Part shown: positions 34,896 through 44,466 of the stretch, in pieces
Numbering within the stretch: the first letter of the stretch is position 1
Layout of the letters: every line of letters starts with the position of its first letter
Assembly: GCF_900101885.1 (NCBI RefSeq)
Contig: NZ_FNAN01000024.1
Coordinates: 62,001 to 126,000, forward strand
Direction of reading: 5' to 3'
DNA from: Dyadobacter soli
GTDB taxonomy: Bacteria; Bacteroidota; Bacteroidia; Cytophagales; Spirosomataceae
Length of the DNA stretch: 64,000 bases
The notes under the pieces: model-generated
Seen by the model: the letters and a program-made list of their open reading frames with translations, nothing else
What the model was told of the DNA's origin: nothing
The model's database searches: none
Program-made: the position numbers and the translations under genes

Positions 34896-37325
34896 TCATG
34901 CATCGTCACCACTTGCGGAAATTTTGCCAAACCTGTATTGGAAAGTCACATTTACGAGTCGGTTGGTCTGGTGCCAGTTCGAAGTCTGCATATAAGTATC
35001 CGTCGCGAGCTGGCTTTTGTAATTACGCGACAAGAAAATATCCTGCACATTGAAAGAGATGGTCGCTTTCTTTTCGAGCAGGTCTTTGCGGATACCCATG
35101 TTGGCAATGAAAACGCCCTCACGCGTGCCTTGCGCAATCGCGCGAGGGCCCTCGTAGTTCACGTACGCAGATGCGCGAAAATCGGCCGGAAGCGTGATGA
35201 ATGCATTGAGGTTACCGGAGTAGCTCCACGTACGGTTGTCGATCTGCGCCTGGGGCGAAACCACCTCGCTACGGAAAATGCGGCCGCTGCCATTGAGTTT
35301 CAGCACGTCGCCAAAGAGTTTTTGAGAAAAATCGGTTTCGAAGCCATAGTTGAACTCGCGACCGACATTATCATATCGGGTAAGCGAAACACCCGCTTCG
35401 TCGATCGTGCGGATCTGCGTGATCGCATTGTTGGAATAATCCATGAAAAGCGATGGTCCCCAGCCGCCGTTGGCTTCATAGTTGGAATAACCCATTTCGG
35501 CCTTGTGCGTAAACTCGGGGCGAAGGTGCGGGTTACCCGTTTTGACGTTGCGCGGATCGGAAACGTCGGTGTATGGGTTCAGCCAGTCGGCCTCGGGGCG
35601 CTGCACGCGGCGGCTGTAATTCAGCTTCACCTGCGACGATTCGCCCAGCTTGCGCGTTACCGCGAGGGAGGGCACGAGCGTGAGGAAATGCACGCTGAAA
35701 TCCTGGTTCCGGCTGATCTGGTCGATGTCCTGGTTGTAATCGGTCACTCGCAAACCCGCCCGGATACCCCAGAGATCGGTTTTTTGCGAGAACGTCATAA
35801 ATCCTGTGTAAGTAGCGTCCTTGTAGCCGAATATGTTGCTGATATTATTGTCGAAAACGTAGCTGTTCGTCTCACGGTCGAGGTTATAGAATGCATTCAC
35901 GTTGTCGCTGGAACTGGTGCGGGAGCGCACGCCGGCTTCCAGAGTGGCTTTCGGAGTAATGGGCCAGGTGTAATCGGCGTTCAGGAAAAGCGAATGGCGA
36001 TTGTTATTGCGCAGGTTCTGCTGGTTGCGCAACAGGCTGTCGACAGTGCTTTCCTGTGCGAAATACGATTCCCCGTCGGACCCGCCCAGCGAGTAGCTCG
36101 AATTAAAGTTAAGCTGATGGTCTTTATCGGCAAATTTCCGGCGGTAGTCAAAGCTGAAATTGACGTTGTCGCCATTGCCTTTGCTGTTGTTCAGGCGGCG
36201 GAAGCTTTCGGATACCACACCCGAGGCCAGCGTTGTTTCGTTGAGGATATTGCTGTTGTTGCGATTGTTGTCACGCGAGTAATTCACACCGGCTTCAATG
36301 GAATTCTTGTCGTTGAAATCATAATTCATCCCAACGCGGCCGAATGCGTTCTTGCCTTTGTTGCTGCCGGTACCGTCCTGTTGCAGATGAGAGGTCGATT
36401 CCGTTACGAAATTGTCGCGGCTCAATGCTCTTTCCCAGGTCGTACCGCGCGTTTGCCCGCTGAGCGATGCATTCAATCCAAACTTCCCGGCTTTATAACT
36501 CAGGTAGCCCGAGGCCGCATTGTTGTTCTTGTTGCCGAGGCTCAACCGCGCACCGCCGTTCATTCCGCGGATTTTCGTCTTTTTGGTAATAATATCGATC
36601 ACCCCGGATGCTCCCTCGCCTTCATATTTCGCCGAAGGGGTAGTCATCACGTCGATCCGCTCGATCAGGTTTGCCGGGAAAGATTGAAGGATTGTAGGCA
36701 GGTCGCTGCCGTAGAGGTTGGACGGCTTGCCGTCGATCAGCACCACCACATTGCCTTTTCCGCGCACCTGCGGGTTACCGTTTTCGTCGAGCGAGACGGC
36801 CGGTACTTTTTCAAGAAGGTCGCTCACATTGTTGCTGGTAGCGAGCATATCCTTGCCGATGTTGACGATTTTCTTGTCGATATCGTCCACAATCATGGTC
36901 TTTTCGCCTTTCACGATCACCTCGGCGAGCTTTTGCGCCTCGGGCTTTACGGTAATGCTTCCGAGGTCGAGCAGGCTGGCTTCGGCAGCCAGCTTGACAT
37001 TCGGGCGGTAAAGCGTCTCGTAGCCCATGTTGGTTACGCGGAGGATGTAGCTGCCCGCCGCCACTTCGGCGATCGTGAATGCGCCGTTTTCATCCGCCAC
37101 TGCGCCATTGACGAGCGACGAATCTTTGGGCATCAGCAACGCCACCGTAGCAAATGCAACGCCGGTACTGCCGGGGCCTTCCACGATTTTGCCCACAAGC
37201 TTACCACCGAGCGCTCGCTGTGATTTTGTATGTTTCACAGGAACCGGGCGGGTGCCGGGGGTTGCGAGAAGTAGATGTGTAGGTAAAAGTAATGCAATGC
37301 TGTTCAGCAACAGACTTCTTTTCAC
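34896..37325 (-). CDS. TonB-dependent-receptor-like outer-membrane protein (OMP_b-brl_3 family)
   Basis: 809 residues. After a signal peptide comes a carboxypeptidase-regulatory-like beta-sandwich (about 40-125, VGKIVEGPGSTGVAFATV, DENGAFTIAEVAAGSYILRV), then a plug domain (DLLEKVPAVSLDENGNPQ, VVVLIDGKPSN, IERIDVMTTPSAKYEGEG) and a barrel of the family that includes many Bacteroidota receptors. The C-terminus is VTFQYRFGKISASGDDA. No SusD-like gene is adjacent, so it is not a SusC/SusD pair. It is divergent from the GH20 hexosaminidase over 250 bp of AT-rich DNA, hinting that it imports an amino-sugar product, but that is inference. Confidence 0.85.
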   Translation of the reverse strand: MKRSLLLNSIALLLPTHLLLATPGTRPVPVKHTKSQRALGGKLVGKIVEGPGSTGVAFATVALLMPKDSSLVNGAVADENGAFTIAEVAAGSYILRVTNMGYETLYRPNVKLAAEASLLDLGSITVKPEAQKLAEVIVKGEKTMIVDDIDKKIVNIGKDMLATSNNVSDLLEKVPAVSLDENGNPQVRGKGNVVVLIDGKPSNLYGSDLPTILQSFPANLIERIDVMTTPSAKYEGEGASGVIDIITKKTKIRGMNGGARLSLGNKNNNAASGYLSYKAGKFGLNASLSGQTRGTTWERALSRDNFVTESTSHLQQDGTGSNKGKNAFGRVGMNYDFNDKNSIEAGVNYSRDNNRNNSNILNETTLASGVVSESFRRLNNSKGNGDNVNFSFDYRRKFADKDHQLNFNSSYSLGGSDGESYFAQESTVDSLLRNQQNLRNNNRHSLFLNADYTWPITPKATLEAGVRSRTSSSDNVNAFYNLDRETNSYVFDNNISNIFGYKDATYTGFMTFSQKTDLWGIRAGLRVTDYNQDIDQISRNQDFSVHFLTLVPSLAVTRKLGESSQVKLNYSRRVQRPEADWLNPYTDVSDPRNVKTGNPHLRPEFTHKAEMGYSNYEANGGWGPSLFMDYSNNAITQIRTIDEAGVSLTRYDNVGREFNYGFETDFSQKLFGDVLKLNGSGRIFRSEVVSPQAQIDNRTWSYSGNLNAFITLPADFRASAYVNYEGPRAIAQGTREGVFIANMGIRKDLLEKKATISFNVQDIFLSRNYKSQLATDTYMQTSNWHQTNRLVNVTFQYRFGKISASGDDA

Positions 37326-37576
37326 GGGTATAGGATTTTAGATTTTATTAGGAGTTAAGCAGCGCAACAATGCTGATTGCATATTGTAAAATGTAACAAA
37401 AACAAGCTGTAAAGCTTTAATGAGTACAAAGTTACAAGTATTAATGGTAACGTACCCTTTTTTCAAATAATTACATAAAATTATAAAAAATTTAAGATTC
37501 GCAGTATTTTAAAATAGGAATACGATAACTTGCATTATTTTTAAATTATTTTAATAAATACCGAATTCCTATCTCC

Positions 37577-39205
37577 ATGAAGCGTTTCCTTTTCGGACTG
37601 ATCTGTTGCGTGCTCGTGCACTCTGCATTTGCTCAGATCAACGTAATCCCCAAACCCACCCAGGTCCTGACCGCCAAAGGCGCATGGACGCTTAAAGCAA
37701 AAACGAAGGTCGGAGCACCCGCCGACGCCAAGTGGGCGCATGTAGCGGAAATGCTCACCGCGCAACTCGCCAAGGCAACCGGACAAGCGGTAACAACCAC
37801 GAAAGGCAAGGGTGACATTACCCTTACCGTATCCTCGGATGCCAGCCTCGGTGAAGAAGGTTACCGCCTGCTATCGACCCCCAAGGGCGTGACCATTCAG
37901 GCACAGACTGCCAAGGGCGCATTCTACGGCGTTCAGACGCTTTTGCAATTGCTACCCGCGGAAGTATTCAGCGAGAAGGCGGTGGCCGGTGTCAAATGGA
38001 CTGTTCCTTATGTCACGATAAAAGATGTGCCGCGTTACCCTTACCGCGGGCTGATGCTCGACGTCTGCCGCCATTTCATGCCGGTAGAGTTTGTGAAAAA
38101 ATACATCGACCTCATCGCATTGCACAAGCAAAACCAGTTTCACTGGCACCTGACCGATGATCAGGGCTGGCGGATCGAGATCAAGAAATACCCTGAACTG
38201 AAAACCATCAGTTCAAAGCGCAAGCAGACCATGAAAGGACATTACCGCGATCAGAAGTTCGATGGGACACCTTATGAGGGCTTCTATATCCAGGAGGAAA
38301 TCAAGGAAGTGATCAAATATGCCGAAGACCGTTTCGTGAATGTGATCCCGGAAATTGAAATGCCGGGCCATGCGCTCGCAGCATTGGCGGCATATCCGCA
38401 ACTGGGCAACAATCCCGATAAAATTTATGAAGTAGGCACGAAATGGGGCGTTTATGACGACGTTTTCATGCCCCGCGAGGAGACTTTCAAGTTTCTGGAA
38501 GACGTACTCACCGAAGTGATCGACCTTTTCCCAAGCAAGTACATTCACATCGGCGGCGACGAATGCCCGAAAGTACAATGGAAGGAAAGCCGTTTTGCCC
38601 AGAATATCATTCAGAAGGAAGGTTTGAAAGACGAGCACGGGCTGCAAAGCTATGTAATCAAGCGGATCGACAAGTTTATCACCGCCAAAGGCCGCCGGAT
38701 GATCGGCTGGGACGAAATCCTCGAAGGCGGCTTGTCGCCTAATGCGACCGTCATGAGCTGGCGCGGTACCGAAGGCGGCATTGCGGCTGCGAAAGAGCGC
38801 CACGACGTGGTGATGACGCCGGGCGGCTTCTGCTACCTCGACCATTACCAGGCCGATGCCAAGACCCAACCCGTCGCATTCGGCGGTTTCACCGACCTGG
38901 CGAAGTCCTACTCCTTCGAACCAACCCCGGCGGAACTCTCAGCGGACGAAGCGAAGCACATCCTCGGCGTACAAGGCAACGTGTGGACCGAATACATGAA
39001 AACGCCCGCCTATGTACAATATATGGTATGGCCCCGCGCCACCGCATTGGCCGAAGTAGGCTGGACTTCCAAAGAAGGCCGCAACTTCGAAGATTTCAGC
39101 AAACGCCTCGAAACCCACAAAAAACGCCTCGATTTCCTGGGTGTCAATTACTTCGGCGCCCCGATCAACGGCAACTTCGAGTACGTCTGGCCGGAAAAAA
39201 AGTAG
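37577..39205 (+). CDS. Beta-N-acetylhexosaminidase, GH20 family
   Basis: 542 residues. The signal peptide (MKRFLFGLICCVLVHSAFA) indicates export. An N-terminal GH20b domain (about 22-145) is followed by the catalytic TIM barrel: FHWHLTDDQGWRIEIKKYP (about 190-208) and the active pair D328-E329 in IHIGGDECPK. The mechanism is substrate-assisted through the N-acetyl group. It releases terminal GlcNAc or GalNAc from glycans or chitin fragments. It is divergent from an outer-membrane receptor and ends at a strong terminator. The preference for linkage is unknown. Confidence 0.93.
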   Translation: MKRFLFGLICCVLVHSAFAQINVIPKPTQVLTAKGAWTLKAKTKVGAPADAKWAHVAEMLTAQLAKATGQAVTTTKGKGDITLTVSSDASLGEEGYRLLSTPKGVTIQAQTAKGAFYGVQTLLQLLPAEVFSEKAVAGVKWTVPYVTIKDVPRYPYRGLMLDVCRHFMPVEFVKKYIDLIALHKQNQFHWHLTDDQGWRIEIKKYPELKTISSKRKQTMKGHYRDQKFDGTPYEGFYIQEEIKEVIKYAEDRFVNVIPEIEMPGHALAALAAYPQLGNNPDKIYEVGTKWGVYDDVFMPREETFKFLEDVLTEVIDLFPSKYIHIGGDECPKVQWKESRFAQNIIQKEGLKDEHGLQSYVIKRIDKFITAKGRRMIGWDEILEGGLSPNATVMSWRGTEGGIAAAKERHDVVMTPGGFCYLDHYQADAKTQPVAFGGFTDLAKSYSFEPTPAELSADEAKHILGVQGNVWTEYMKTPAYVQYMVWPRATALAEVGWTSKEGRNFEDFSKRLETHKKRLDFLGVNYFGAPINGNFEYVWPEKK

Positions 39206-39228
39206 TTCTGTTACTTTGCACATTTGTG

Positions 39229-39259
39229 AAAGCATCCCGCCGGGCGGGGTGCTTTTTTT
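39229..39259 (+). terminator. Intrinsic terminator of the GH20 gene
   Basis: AAAGCATCCCGC (39229-39240) pairs with GCGGGGTGCTTT (39244-39255), one G-T pair, around a 3-nt loop, followed by T7. It sits 24 bp after the stop. Confidence 0.85.
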
Positions 39260-39262
39260 GGT

Positions 39263-39270
39263 TATATTTG
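39263..39270 (+). promoter_or_regulatory. Possible -7 promoter element for the nucleotidyltransferase gene
   Basis: TATATTTG matches the Bacteroidota -7 consensus TANNTTTG exactly and ends 20 bp before the ATG. No TTTG-like -33 box is found at the right distance (that stretch is the GH20 terminator), so the call is tentative. Confidence 0.3.
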
Positions 39271-39289
39271 TTAACAGGCAACGTTCAAC

Positions 39290-39979
39290 ATGGAAAGGAA
39301 AAAGATAAAAGTCTTCGGTTCCTTCGAGGAGCTCGATCAGGACCAGCTGGAAATGAATATCGAATCCAGTCTCGAAGAGCGATGGGAATCCTACTGGAAG
39401 CTGAGAAGGTTTCATCGCCTGCTGTTTCGTGAGATTGGGGAAGATATCGTTTATCCGGAGGCTGTTAGAAAACTAATTCTCTATAAACCTATGGACGTTG
39501 AAGATGTTGAGTTTCTCAGATTTGTAAAAGCTGCTGCCGAAAACAAATTAGAATATATGCTGATTGGCGGCCTGGCACTGGCTATGAATGGTATCGCGCG
39601 ATATACGCAAGACGCCGATGTATGGATAAGGCCTACCAAGGAGAATAAAGAACGATTTGTCAAAACGCTGATGGCACTTAGTTACGAGGAGGACGAAATC
39701 GCAAGACTTAGAGAAGTTGATTTTCAGAAGGCGCAGCATATTCGGTTGGCTGGCCCTATTGATGTCATGACAGTCGTTCACTTCCGCATGGAATATGATA
39801 CTTGCCGTAGTCGTGCCAGGGAGTTCCTCACCGTCGAAGGTCTTACAATTCATTTTATTCATATCAATGATCTGAGAGAACTGAAGATACTTGCCAGGCG
39901 CCCCAAAGATTTACACGATGTACTTATGATAGACGAATTGCTCGAAAAACTGGGTAAAAGACTCGACGGCGGCGATTGA
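39290..39979 (+). CDS. Nucleotidyltransferase-fold protein with fused N-terminal partner-like segment
   Basis: 229 residues. Residues about 75-200 have the nucleotidyltransferase pattern: YMLIGGLALAMNGIARYTQDADVWI, where GG and D-x-D are the catalytic elements, and later PIDVMTVV as the third strand. The C-terminal HINDLRELKILARRPKDLHDV is typical of uncharacterised nucleotidyltransferases of the AbiEii/DUF6036 kind. Residues 1-70 (MERKKIKVFGSFEELDQ...) are a charged helical part that, from my memory of other Bacteroidota, is often a separate small gene before such enzymes. Neighbours (GH20, pyrD) are unrelated, so this may be a solitary module or toxin-antitoxin relic. No function is assigned. 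Confidence 0.65.
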   Translation: MERKKIKVFGSFEELDQDQLEMNIESSLEERWESYWKLRRFHRLLFREIGEDIVYPEAVRKLILYKPMDVEDVEFLRFVKAAAENKLEYMLIGGLALAMNGIARYTQDADVWIRPTKENKERFVKTLMALSYEEDEIARLREVDFQKAQHIRLAGPIDVMTVVHFRMEYDTCRSRAREFLTVEGLTIHFIHINDLRELKILARRPKDLHDVLMIDELLEKLGKRLDGGD

Positions 39980-40057
39980 TCGTAACCTCGTGAACTTTCA
40001 GAAATAAAATTCCCCAACCTCCCCGCGCCTTCCTGCGAAAGATTCTATTTTTGCAGG

Positions 40058-41089
40058 ATGTATAAGATTCTGATCTCCCCTATACTTTTCCTGTTTGACG
40101 CTGAGCGCATTCACCATTTTGTGTGTGAGCTGCTGCATTTTGCATTCAAGATACCGTTTGCGCCGCAGATCATGCGCGCAATGTACACGTACGAGCATCC
40201 TGATCTGGTTCAGGAAGTGGCTGGTTTGCGGTTTCGTAATCCGGTAGGACTGGCGGCGGGGTTCGATAAGAATGCCGAACTGGTGGATCAGCTCGAGGCG
40301 TTGGGTTTCGGATATATCGAAATCGGGACGGTGACGCCGCGACCGCAGCCAGGTAATGACAAGCCGCGCCTGTTTCGATTGAAAAAGGACAAGGCGCTGA
40401 TCAACCGCATGGGCTTTAATAATAAAGGCGTGCAGGTGGCTGCCGCCAAACTGGCGAAACGTAAATCGAAAATCCTGGTAGGAGGGAATATTGGTAAAAA
40501 CAAGGATACCCCGAACGAGCAGGCATTGAGCGATTACCTGATCTGCTTTCGCGAGCTGTTCGATGTGGTGGACTATTTTGTGGTGAATGTAAGCTCGCCG
40601 AATACACCCGGACTGCGGGATTTACAGGAAAAAGGACCATTGACCGAAATCCTGAAAGAATTACAAACGCGTAATATCGAAAAGGCAAACCCTAAACCGA
40701 TTTTCCTGAAAATTGCGCCGGACCTGACCACCAGTCAACTCGACGATATTATCGATATTGTAAAGGAAACAGGCATCGCGGGCGTGATTGCGACGAACAC
40801 GACGATCAGCCGTGAAGGACTTGTAACCGATCATGCGGAAGTGTCGCAGTTAGGGGCGGGCGGATTGAGCGGCGCACCTTTGACACATCGCTCGACGGAA
40901 GTTATTCGTTACCTTTGTGAACAATCCAATCATGCATTCCCCGTTATCGGAGTCGGCGGTATCGCCACTCCCGGCAATGCTTTGGAAAAAATAAACGCAG
41001 GTGCCGGCCTGATTCAGCTCTATACCGGCTTTATTTACGAAGGGCCCGGTGTGGTCAGCAGGATCTGCAAGGCATTGGTCAGGAAGTAA
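40058..41089 (+). CDS. pyrD: Dihydroorotate dehydrogenase (quinone), class 2
   Basis: 343 residues. The N-terminal helical extension (about 1-40) that docks class 2 enzymes on the inner membrane is present. FMN-barrel signatures follow: GLAAGFDKNAELVDQLEALG, FGYIEIGTVTPRPQPGN, the catalytic-loop FVVNVSSPNTPGLRDLQ (serine base of class 2), IATNTTISREGL and GVGGIATPGNALEKINAGA. It oxidises dihydroorotate to orotate with quinone in pyrimidine synthesis. It is followed after 43 bp by ftsK on the same strand. Confidence 0.96.
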   Translation: MYKILISPILFLFDAERIHHFVCELLHFAFKIPFAPQIMRAMYTYEHPDLVQEVAGLRFRNPVGLAAGFDKNAELVDQLEALGFGYIEIGTVTPRPQPGNDKPRLFRLKKDKALINRMGFNNKGVQVAAAKLAKRKSKILVGGNIGKNKDTPNEQALSDYLICFRELFDVVDYFVVNVSSPNTPGLRDLQEKGPLTEILKELQTRNIEKANPKPIFLKIAPDLTTSQLDDIIDIVKETGIAGVIATNTTISREGLVTDHAEVSQLGAGGLSGAPLTHRSTEVIRYLCEQSNHAFPVIGVGGIATPGNALEKINAGAGLIQLYTGFIYEGPGVVSRICKALVRK

Positions 41090-41132
41090 CATCAGTAAAA
41101 CAGCACTTCACGCATTCCCGGAATTGAAATAA

Positions 41133-43700
41133 ATGTCAGTCAATAAGCCAAGAGGTAACACACAGCGCCAGAAACCGGAGGAAGCCGCGGCCGCTCCCCG
41201 TTTTCGTGTATCCCTCGATTGGGAGCACATTTTCACCAGCCCGAAGAATACGTTGGCCTGGGGCACATTCTTTATCATCCTGGGATTAATCCTGGAAACA
41301 TCCTTTTTTTCCTACATCGTCACCGGGCTGTCGGACCAGAGCGTGCTTGACGGCCTGGGGAATCAATCGATCCGCGATGCGGGCCGACAGACGCGTAACT
41401 TCCTGGGCGTGCTCGGGGCGGTGGTTTCGCACATTTTTGTCTACCGCTGGTTTGGGGTCGGAGCGTTATTGCTGCCCCTGGTACCATTTGTAGCAGGCTG
41501 GAAAATGGCGTTCGGCAGGGAAATATTGCCATTGAGCAAGACTACCAAGGAGTCGATCTTTTTTACATTGTGGGTAAGTGTGCTGATGGGCTACATTATC
41601 CTCATGAGCAACACCGAAAATACCCTGAGCTTCCTTTCCGGTGGCTTTGGCTATATGGTAAATATCGCGCTTTTCGACTGGCTGAAATGGGGGAGCGTAG
41701 TGCCGATCCTTTTCGCATTGTTCGTTTTCGCGGTGTTCTTTTACGATGTGCGCGACAGGTACGAGTCGTGGCAGGCGCGGCATGCGAAACCGGAAGTCGC
41801 CGTGGAAGATGGAAAAGAAGAATCGCTTTCTCCCGCAGAATCCAAAGAGGCAGCTGTGCCTGAGAGCAAATTCGTGTCGGTAGTGAATGATACTTACGAT
41901 GACGAAGTACTGGTAGGGGATGAACAGCCGGATAATGACCTGGAAACAGAAGAAGAAGCCCCGCACGTAGCGCCGCATCCCGCGGTAGTATTGCCGGCCG
42001 TACCTCAGGCCCCGTCGGTAGCTGCGTCAACGAGCATTGAACTGCCGGTAATGCCGATGGAAGTATCGGCTGTGCCGTCCGAACCGTTGCTTGAACTGGA
42101 AGTAGAGGATACGACGCAGAACGAAGCCGCCGAAGAGGAGTTCGAGGACGAAGATGTACACGCGTCGATATTGCGCGAATTCGGGCAGTATGATCCGATG
42201 CTGGATTTGCCCTCATACCATTTCCCGACGATCGACCTGCTGAACGAGGTTCATGAAAATCAGCATGAAAAAGTAAGCCAGGAAGAGCTAGAAAGCAATA
42301 AAACCAAGATCGTCGACACGCTCGGCAGCTATGGTATCAATATATCTAAAATCAAGGCGACGATCGGGCCGACGGTTACGCTTTACGAGATCATCCCGGA
42401 AGCGGGCGTACGGATTTCGAAGATCAAAAACCTCGAAGGCGACATTGCATTGAGCCTTGCCGCGCTCGGTATTCGTATCATCGCGCCGATGCCCGGCCGT
42501 GGGACGATCGGTATCGAGGTGCCGAACAAGAACCGGGAGACGGTTTTTGCACGATCGGTACTGGCGAACGACCGCTTCCAGAAGTCGACTTACGATTTGC
42601 CCATTGTTTTGGGTAAAACCATTTCAAACGATATCCACATCGCCGACCTGGCCAAAATGCCCCACTTGCTCATGGCGGGTGCTACCGGACAAGGTAAGTC
42701 GGTGGGTTTGAACGTCATTCTGGCTTCATTAATCTACAAAAAACACCCGGCCGAGCTCAAATTTGTGCTCGTAGACCCGAAAAAGGTGGAATTGACCCTT
42801 TTCAACAAGCTGGAAAGGCACTTCCTCGCTAAGCTCCCGAATGCGGAAGAAGCGATCATTACCGATACCAAAAAGGTGATTTTTACATTGAATTCCCTGT
42901 GTATCGAAATGGATTCGCGCTATGACCTGCTGAAAGAGGCGGCGGTACGGAATTTGAAGGAATACAATCAGAAATTCGCGGCGAGAAGATTGAACCCGGA
43001 AAAAGGGCATCGCTTCCTGCCATATATCGTGCTGGTAATCGACGAGTTGGCGGATTTGATGATGACGGCGGGCAAGGAAGTGGAAACACCGATTGCACGT
43101 CTGGCGCAGCTGGCGCGTGCGGTGGGGATTCACCTGGTGGTGGCGACGCAGCGGCCTTCGGTGAAAGTTATTACGGGTTTGATCAAAGCCAACTTTCCGG
43201 CGCGTCTGTCTTTCAGGGTAACGTCGAGCATCGACTCGCGGACGATCCTCGATATGGGTGGTGCCGAACAGCTTGTAGGACAAGGAGATATGCTGCTGGC
43301 GATCAACTCGGAGGTGATCCGTCTGCAATGTCCGTTCATCGATACCCGCGAGATCGAGGATATTTGCGAGTACATCGGCGGGCAACGCGGTTACGACGAA
43401 GCTTACGCATTGCCTGAATACGAAGGCGAAGATGCCGCGGAAGGCAAGGCCGAGCTGAATCCGGACGATTTCGACAGTTTATTGCCGGATGCAGCCCGAT
43501 TAATAGTGACCCATCAGCAGGGCAGTACCTCCCTGATCCAGCGCAAAATGAAGCTGGGCTACAACCGCGCAGGCCGCATTATGGATCAACTCGAAGTGCT
43601 CGGCGTGGTAGGGCCATTTACCGGCAGCAAAGCGCGGGATGTGATGTTCCACGATCTGAACATGCTCGAAGAACACCTCCGCGCAATGGGTGTAAATTAA
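41133..43700 (+). CDS. ftsK: FtsK/SpoIIIE-family DNA translocase
   Basis: 855 residues. Four membrane segments (about 45-215) are followed by an acidic, proline/glutamate-rich linker (about 225-345), then the alpha/beta motor. Walker A is GATGQGKS (K522), Walker B VLVIDELADLMM, and LARAVGIHLVVATQRPSV is the family signature. The C-terminal winged-helix gamma domain (TSLIQRKMKLGYNRAGRIMDQLE) should read KOPS-like sequences. It pumps chromosome DNA through the division septum and helps XerCD resolve dimers. It lies between pyrD and lolA and is probably transcribed with lolA (35-bp gap). Confidence 0.95.
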   Translation: MSVNKPRGNTQRQKPEEAAAAPRFRVSLDWEHIFTSPKNTLAWGTFFIILGLILETSFFSYIVTGLSDQSVLDGLGNQSIRDAGRQTRNFLGVLGAVVSHIFVYRWFGVGALLLPLVPFVAGWKMAFGREILPLSKTTKESIFFTLWVSVLMGYIILMSNTENTLSFLSGGFGYMVNIALFDWLKWGSVVPILFALFVFAVFFYDVRDRYESWQARHAKPEVAVEDGKEESLSPAESKEAAVPESKFVSVVNDTYDDEVLVGDEQPDNDLETEEEAPHVAPHPAVVLPAVPQAPSVAASTSIELPVMPMEVSAVPSEPLLELEVEDTTQNEAAEEEFEDEDVHASILREFGQYDPMLDLPSYHFPTIDLLNEVHENQHEKVSQEELESNKTKIVDTLGSYGINISKIKATIGPTVTLYEIIPEAGVRISKIKNLEGDIALSLAALGIRIIAPMPGRGTIGIEVPNKNRETVFARSVLANDRFQKSTYDLPIVLGKTISNDIHIADLAKMPHLLMAGATGQGKSVGLNVILASLIYKKHPAELKFVLVDPKKVELTLFNKLERHFLAKLPNAEEAIITDTKKVIFTLNSLCIEMDSRYDLLKEAAVRNLKEYNQKFAARRLNPEKGHRFLPYIVLVIDELADLMMTAGKEVETPIARLAQLARAVGIHLVVATQRPSVKVITGLIKANFPARLSFRVTSSIDSRTILDMGGAEQLVGQGDMLLAINSEVIRLQCPFIDTREIEDICEYIGGQRGYDEAYALPEYEGEDAAEGKAELNPDDFDSLLPDAARLIVTHQQGSTSLIQRKMKLGYNRAGRIMDQLEVLGVVGPFTGSKARDVMFHDLNMLEEHLRAMGVN

Positions 43701-43735
43701 ATTAATAAACTCACTAAGTATTTAAATCATTGAAT

Positions 43736-44386
43736 ATGAGAAATTTGAAGAAGAGTGCTTGTCTGCTTGCGGTATTGACGATTTTCCTTTTGAACCCATT
43801 GGCTTCCAATGCACAGGGGGATAAAAAGTCATCGGATATCCTGAACGCCATGAGCAGCAAGTACCAGAAGATCAAATCCTTCAAAGCACTTTTTACCTAC
43901 ATTACCAAAGGTGAAAAGCCGCTGAAAGGAGAAGCGACCGTGAAGGGCACGAAGTTTCGGTTGAAAATGGCAGGTCAGGAGATCTTTAACGACGGTAAGC
44001 TGATGGCGACGTACATCAAGGAAACCAACGAAGTGAATTTGCAGGATGTCGACCCCGCAGCCGGCGGCGACCTCGACCCGACGAAGATTTACACAGCCTA
44101 CAAAAAGGGCTTTAAATCAGCTTTTGTAAAAGAAAAACAGGAAGCCGGTAAGGCGCTCGAAGTAGTGGAGTTGACCTCAACCAATAAAAACAGCCAGGTT
44201 AATAAGGTACAGATCGAGGTGAACAAGGCTGATAAATCGATCGCCAGCTGGAAAATTTTCCAGAAAAACGGACAGGAAGTAACTTACAAAGTAGACCAGT
44301 TTGTAGCGGATGTAAATGTTCCTGATAATTCATTCACTTTCAATGCCAAGCAATATCCGGGCGTGGAAGTGGTGGATCTGCGATAG
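43736..44386 (+). CDS. lolA: Outer-membrane lipoprotein carrier protein LolA
   Basis: 216 residues from ATG 43736 (MRNLKKSACLLAV); a TTG six bases earlier adds two residues. The signal peptide ends near SNAQ. The chain has the LolA pattern: ILNAMSSKYQKIKSFKALFTYI, KGEATVKGTKFRLKMAGQEIFNDGKLMATYI, and ending VNVPDNSFTFNAKQYPG. It ferries lipoproteins from LolCDE in the inner membrane to the outer membrane through the periplasm. It lies 35 bp after ftsK, an arrangement common in Bacteroidota, and a strong terminator follows. Confidence 0.9.
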   Translation: MRNLKKSACLLAVLTIFLLNPLASNAQGDKKSSDILNAMSSKYQKIKSFKALFTYITKGEKPLKGEATVKGTKFRLKMAGQEIFNDGKLMATYIKETNEVNLQDVDPAAGGDLDPTKIYTAYKKGFKSAFVKEKQEAGKALEVVELTSTNKNSQVNKVQIEVNKADKSIASWKIFQKNGQEVTYKVDQFVADVNVPDNSFTFNAKQYPGVEVVDLR

Positions 44387-44409
44387 TTTCCAAAACATAA
44401 TAACATAGC

Positions 44410-44442
44410 AATGGGTGAGCCTTTCGGTCTCACCCATTTTTC
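44410..44442 (+). terminator. Intrinsic terminator of lolA
   Basis: AATGGGTGAG (44410-44419) and CTCACCCATT (44429-44438) form a perfect 10-bp stem with a 9-nt loop, then TTTTT. It lies between convergent lolA and the DUF2383 gene. Confidence 0.85.
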
Positions 44443-44466
44443 TTATACGCGTTATATATTGCTTTG

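Noticed and set aside
34881..37223. 780-codon open frame on the plus strand opposite the outer-membrane receptor
   Set aside because: It is wholly antisense to a clear receptor gene and reads as Val/Arg/His-rich shadow with no domain or signal; GC-biased third codon positions of the real gene leave the opposite frame open.
34896..39205. A SusC/SusD polysaccharide-utilisation locus with GH20
   Set aside because: The receptor belongs to the OMP_b-brl_3 type and no SusD-like lipoprotein gene is present.
40046..40053. TATTTTTG as promoter of pyrD
   Set aside because: It ends only 4 bp before the ATG and has no TTTG box at the right distance; it would need a leaderless transcript.
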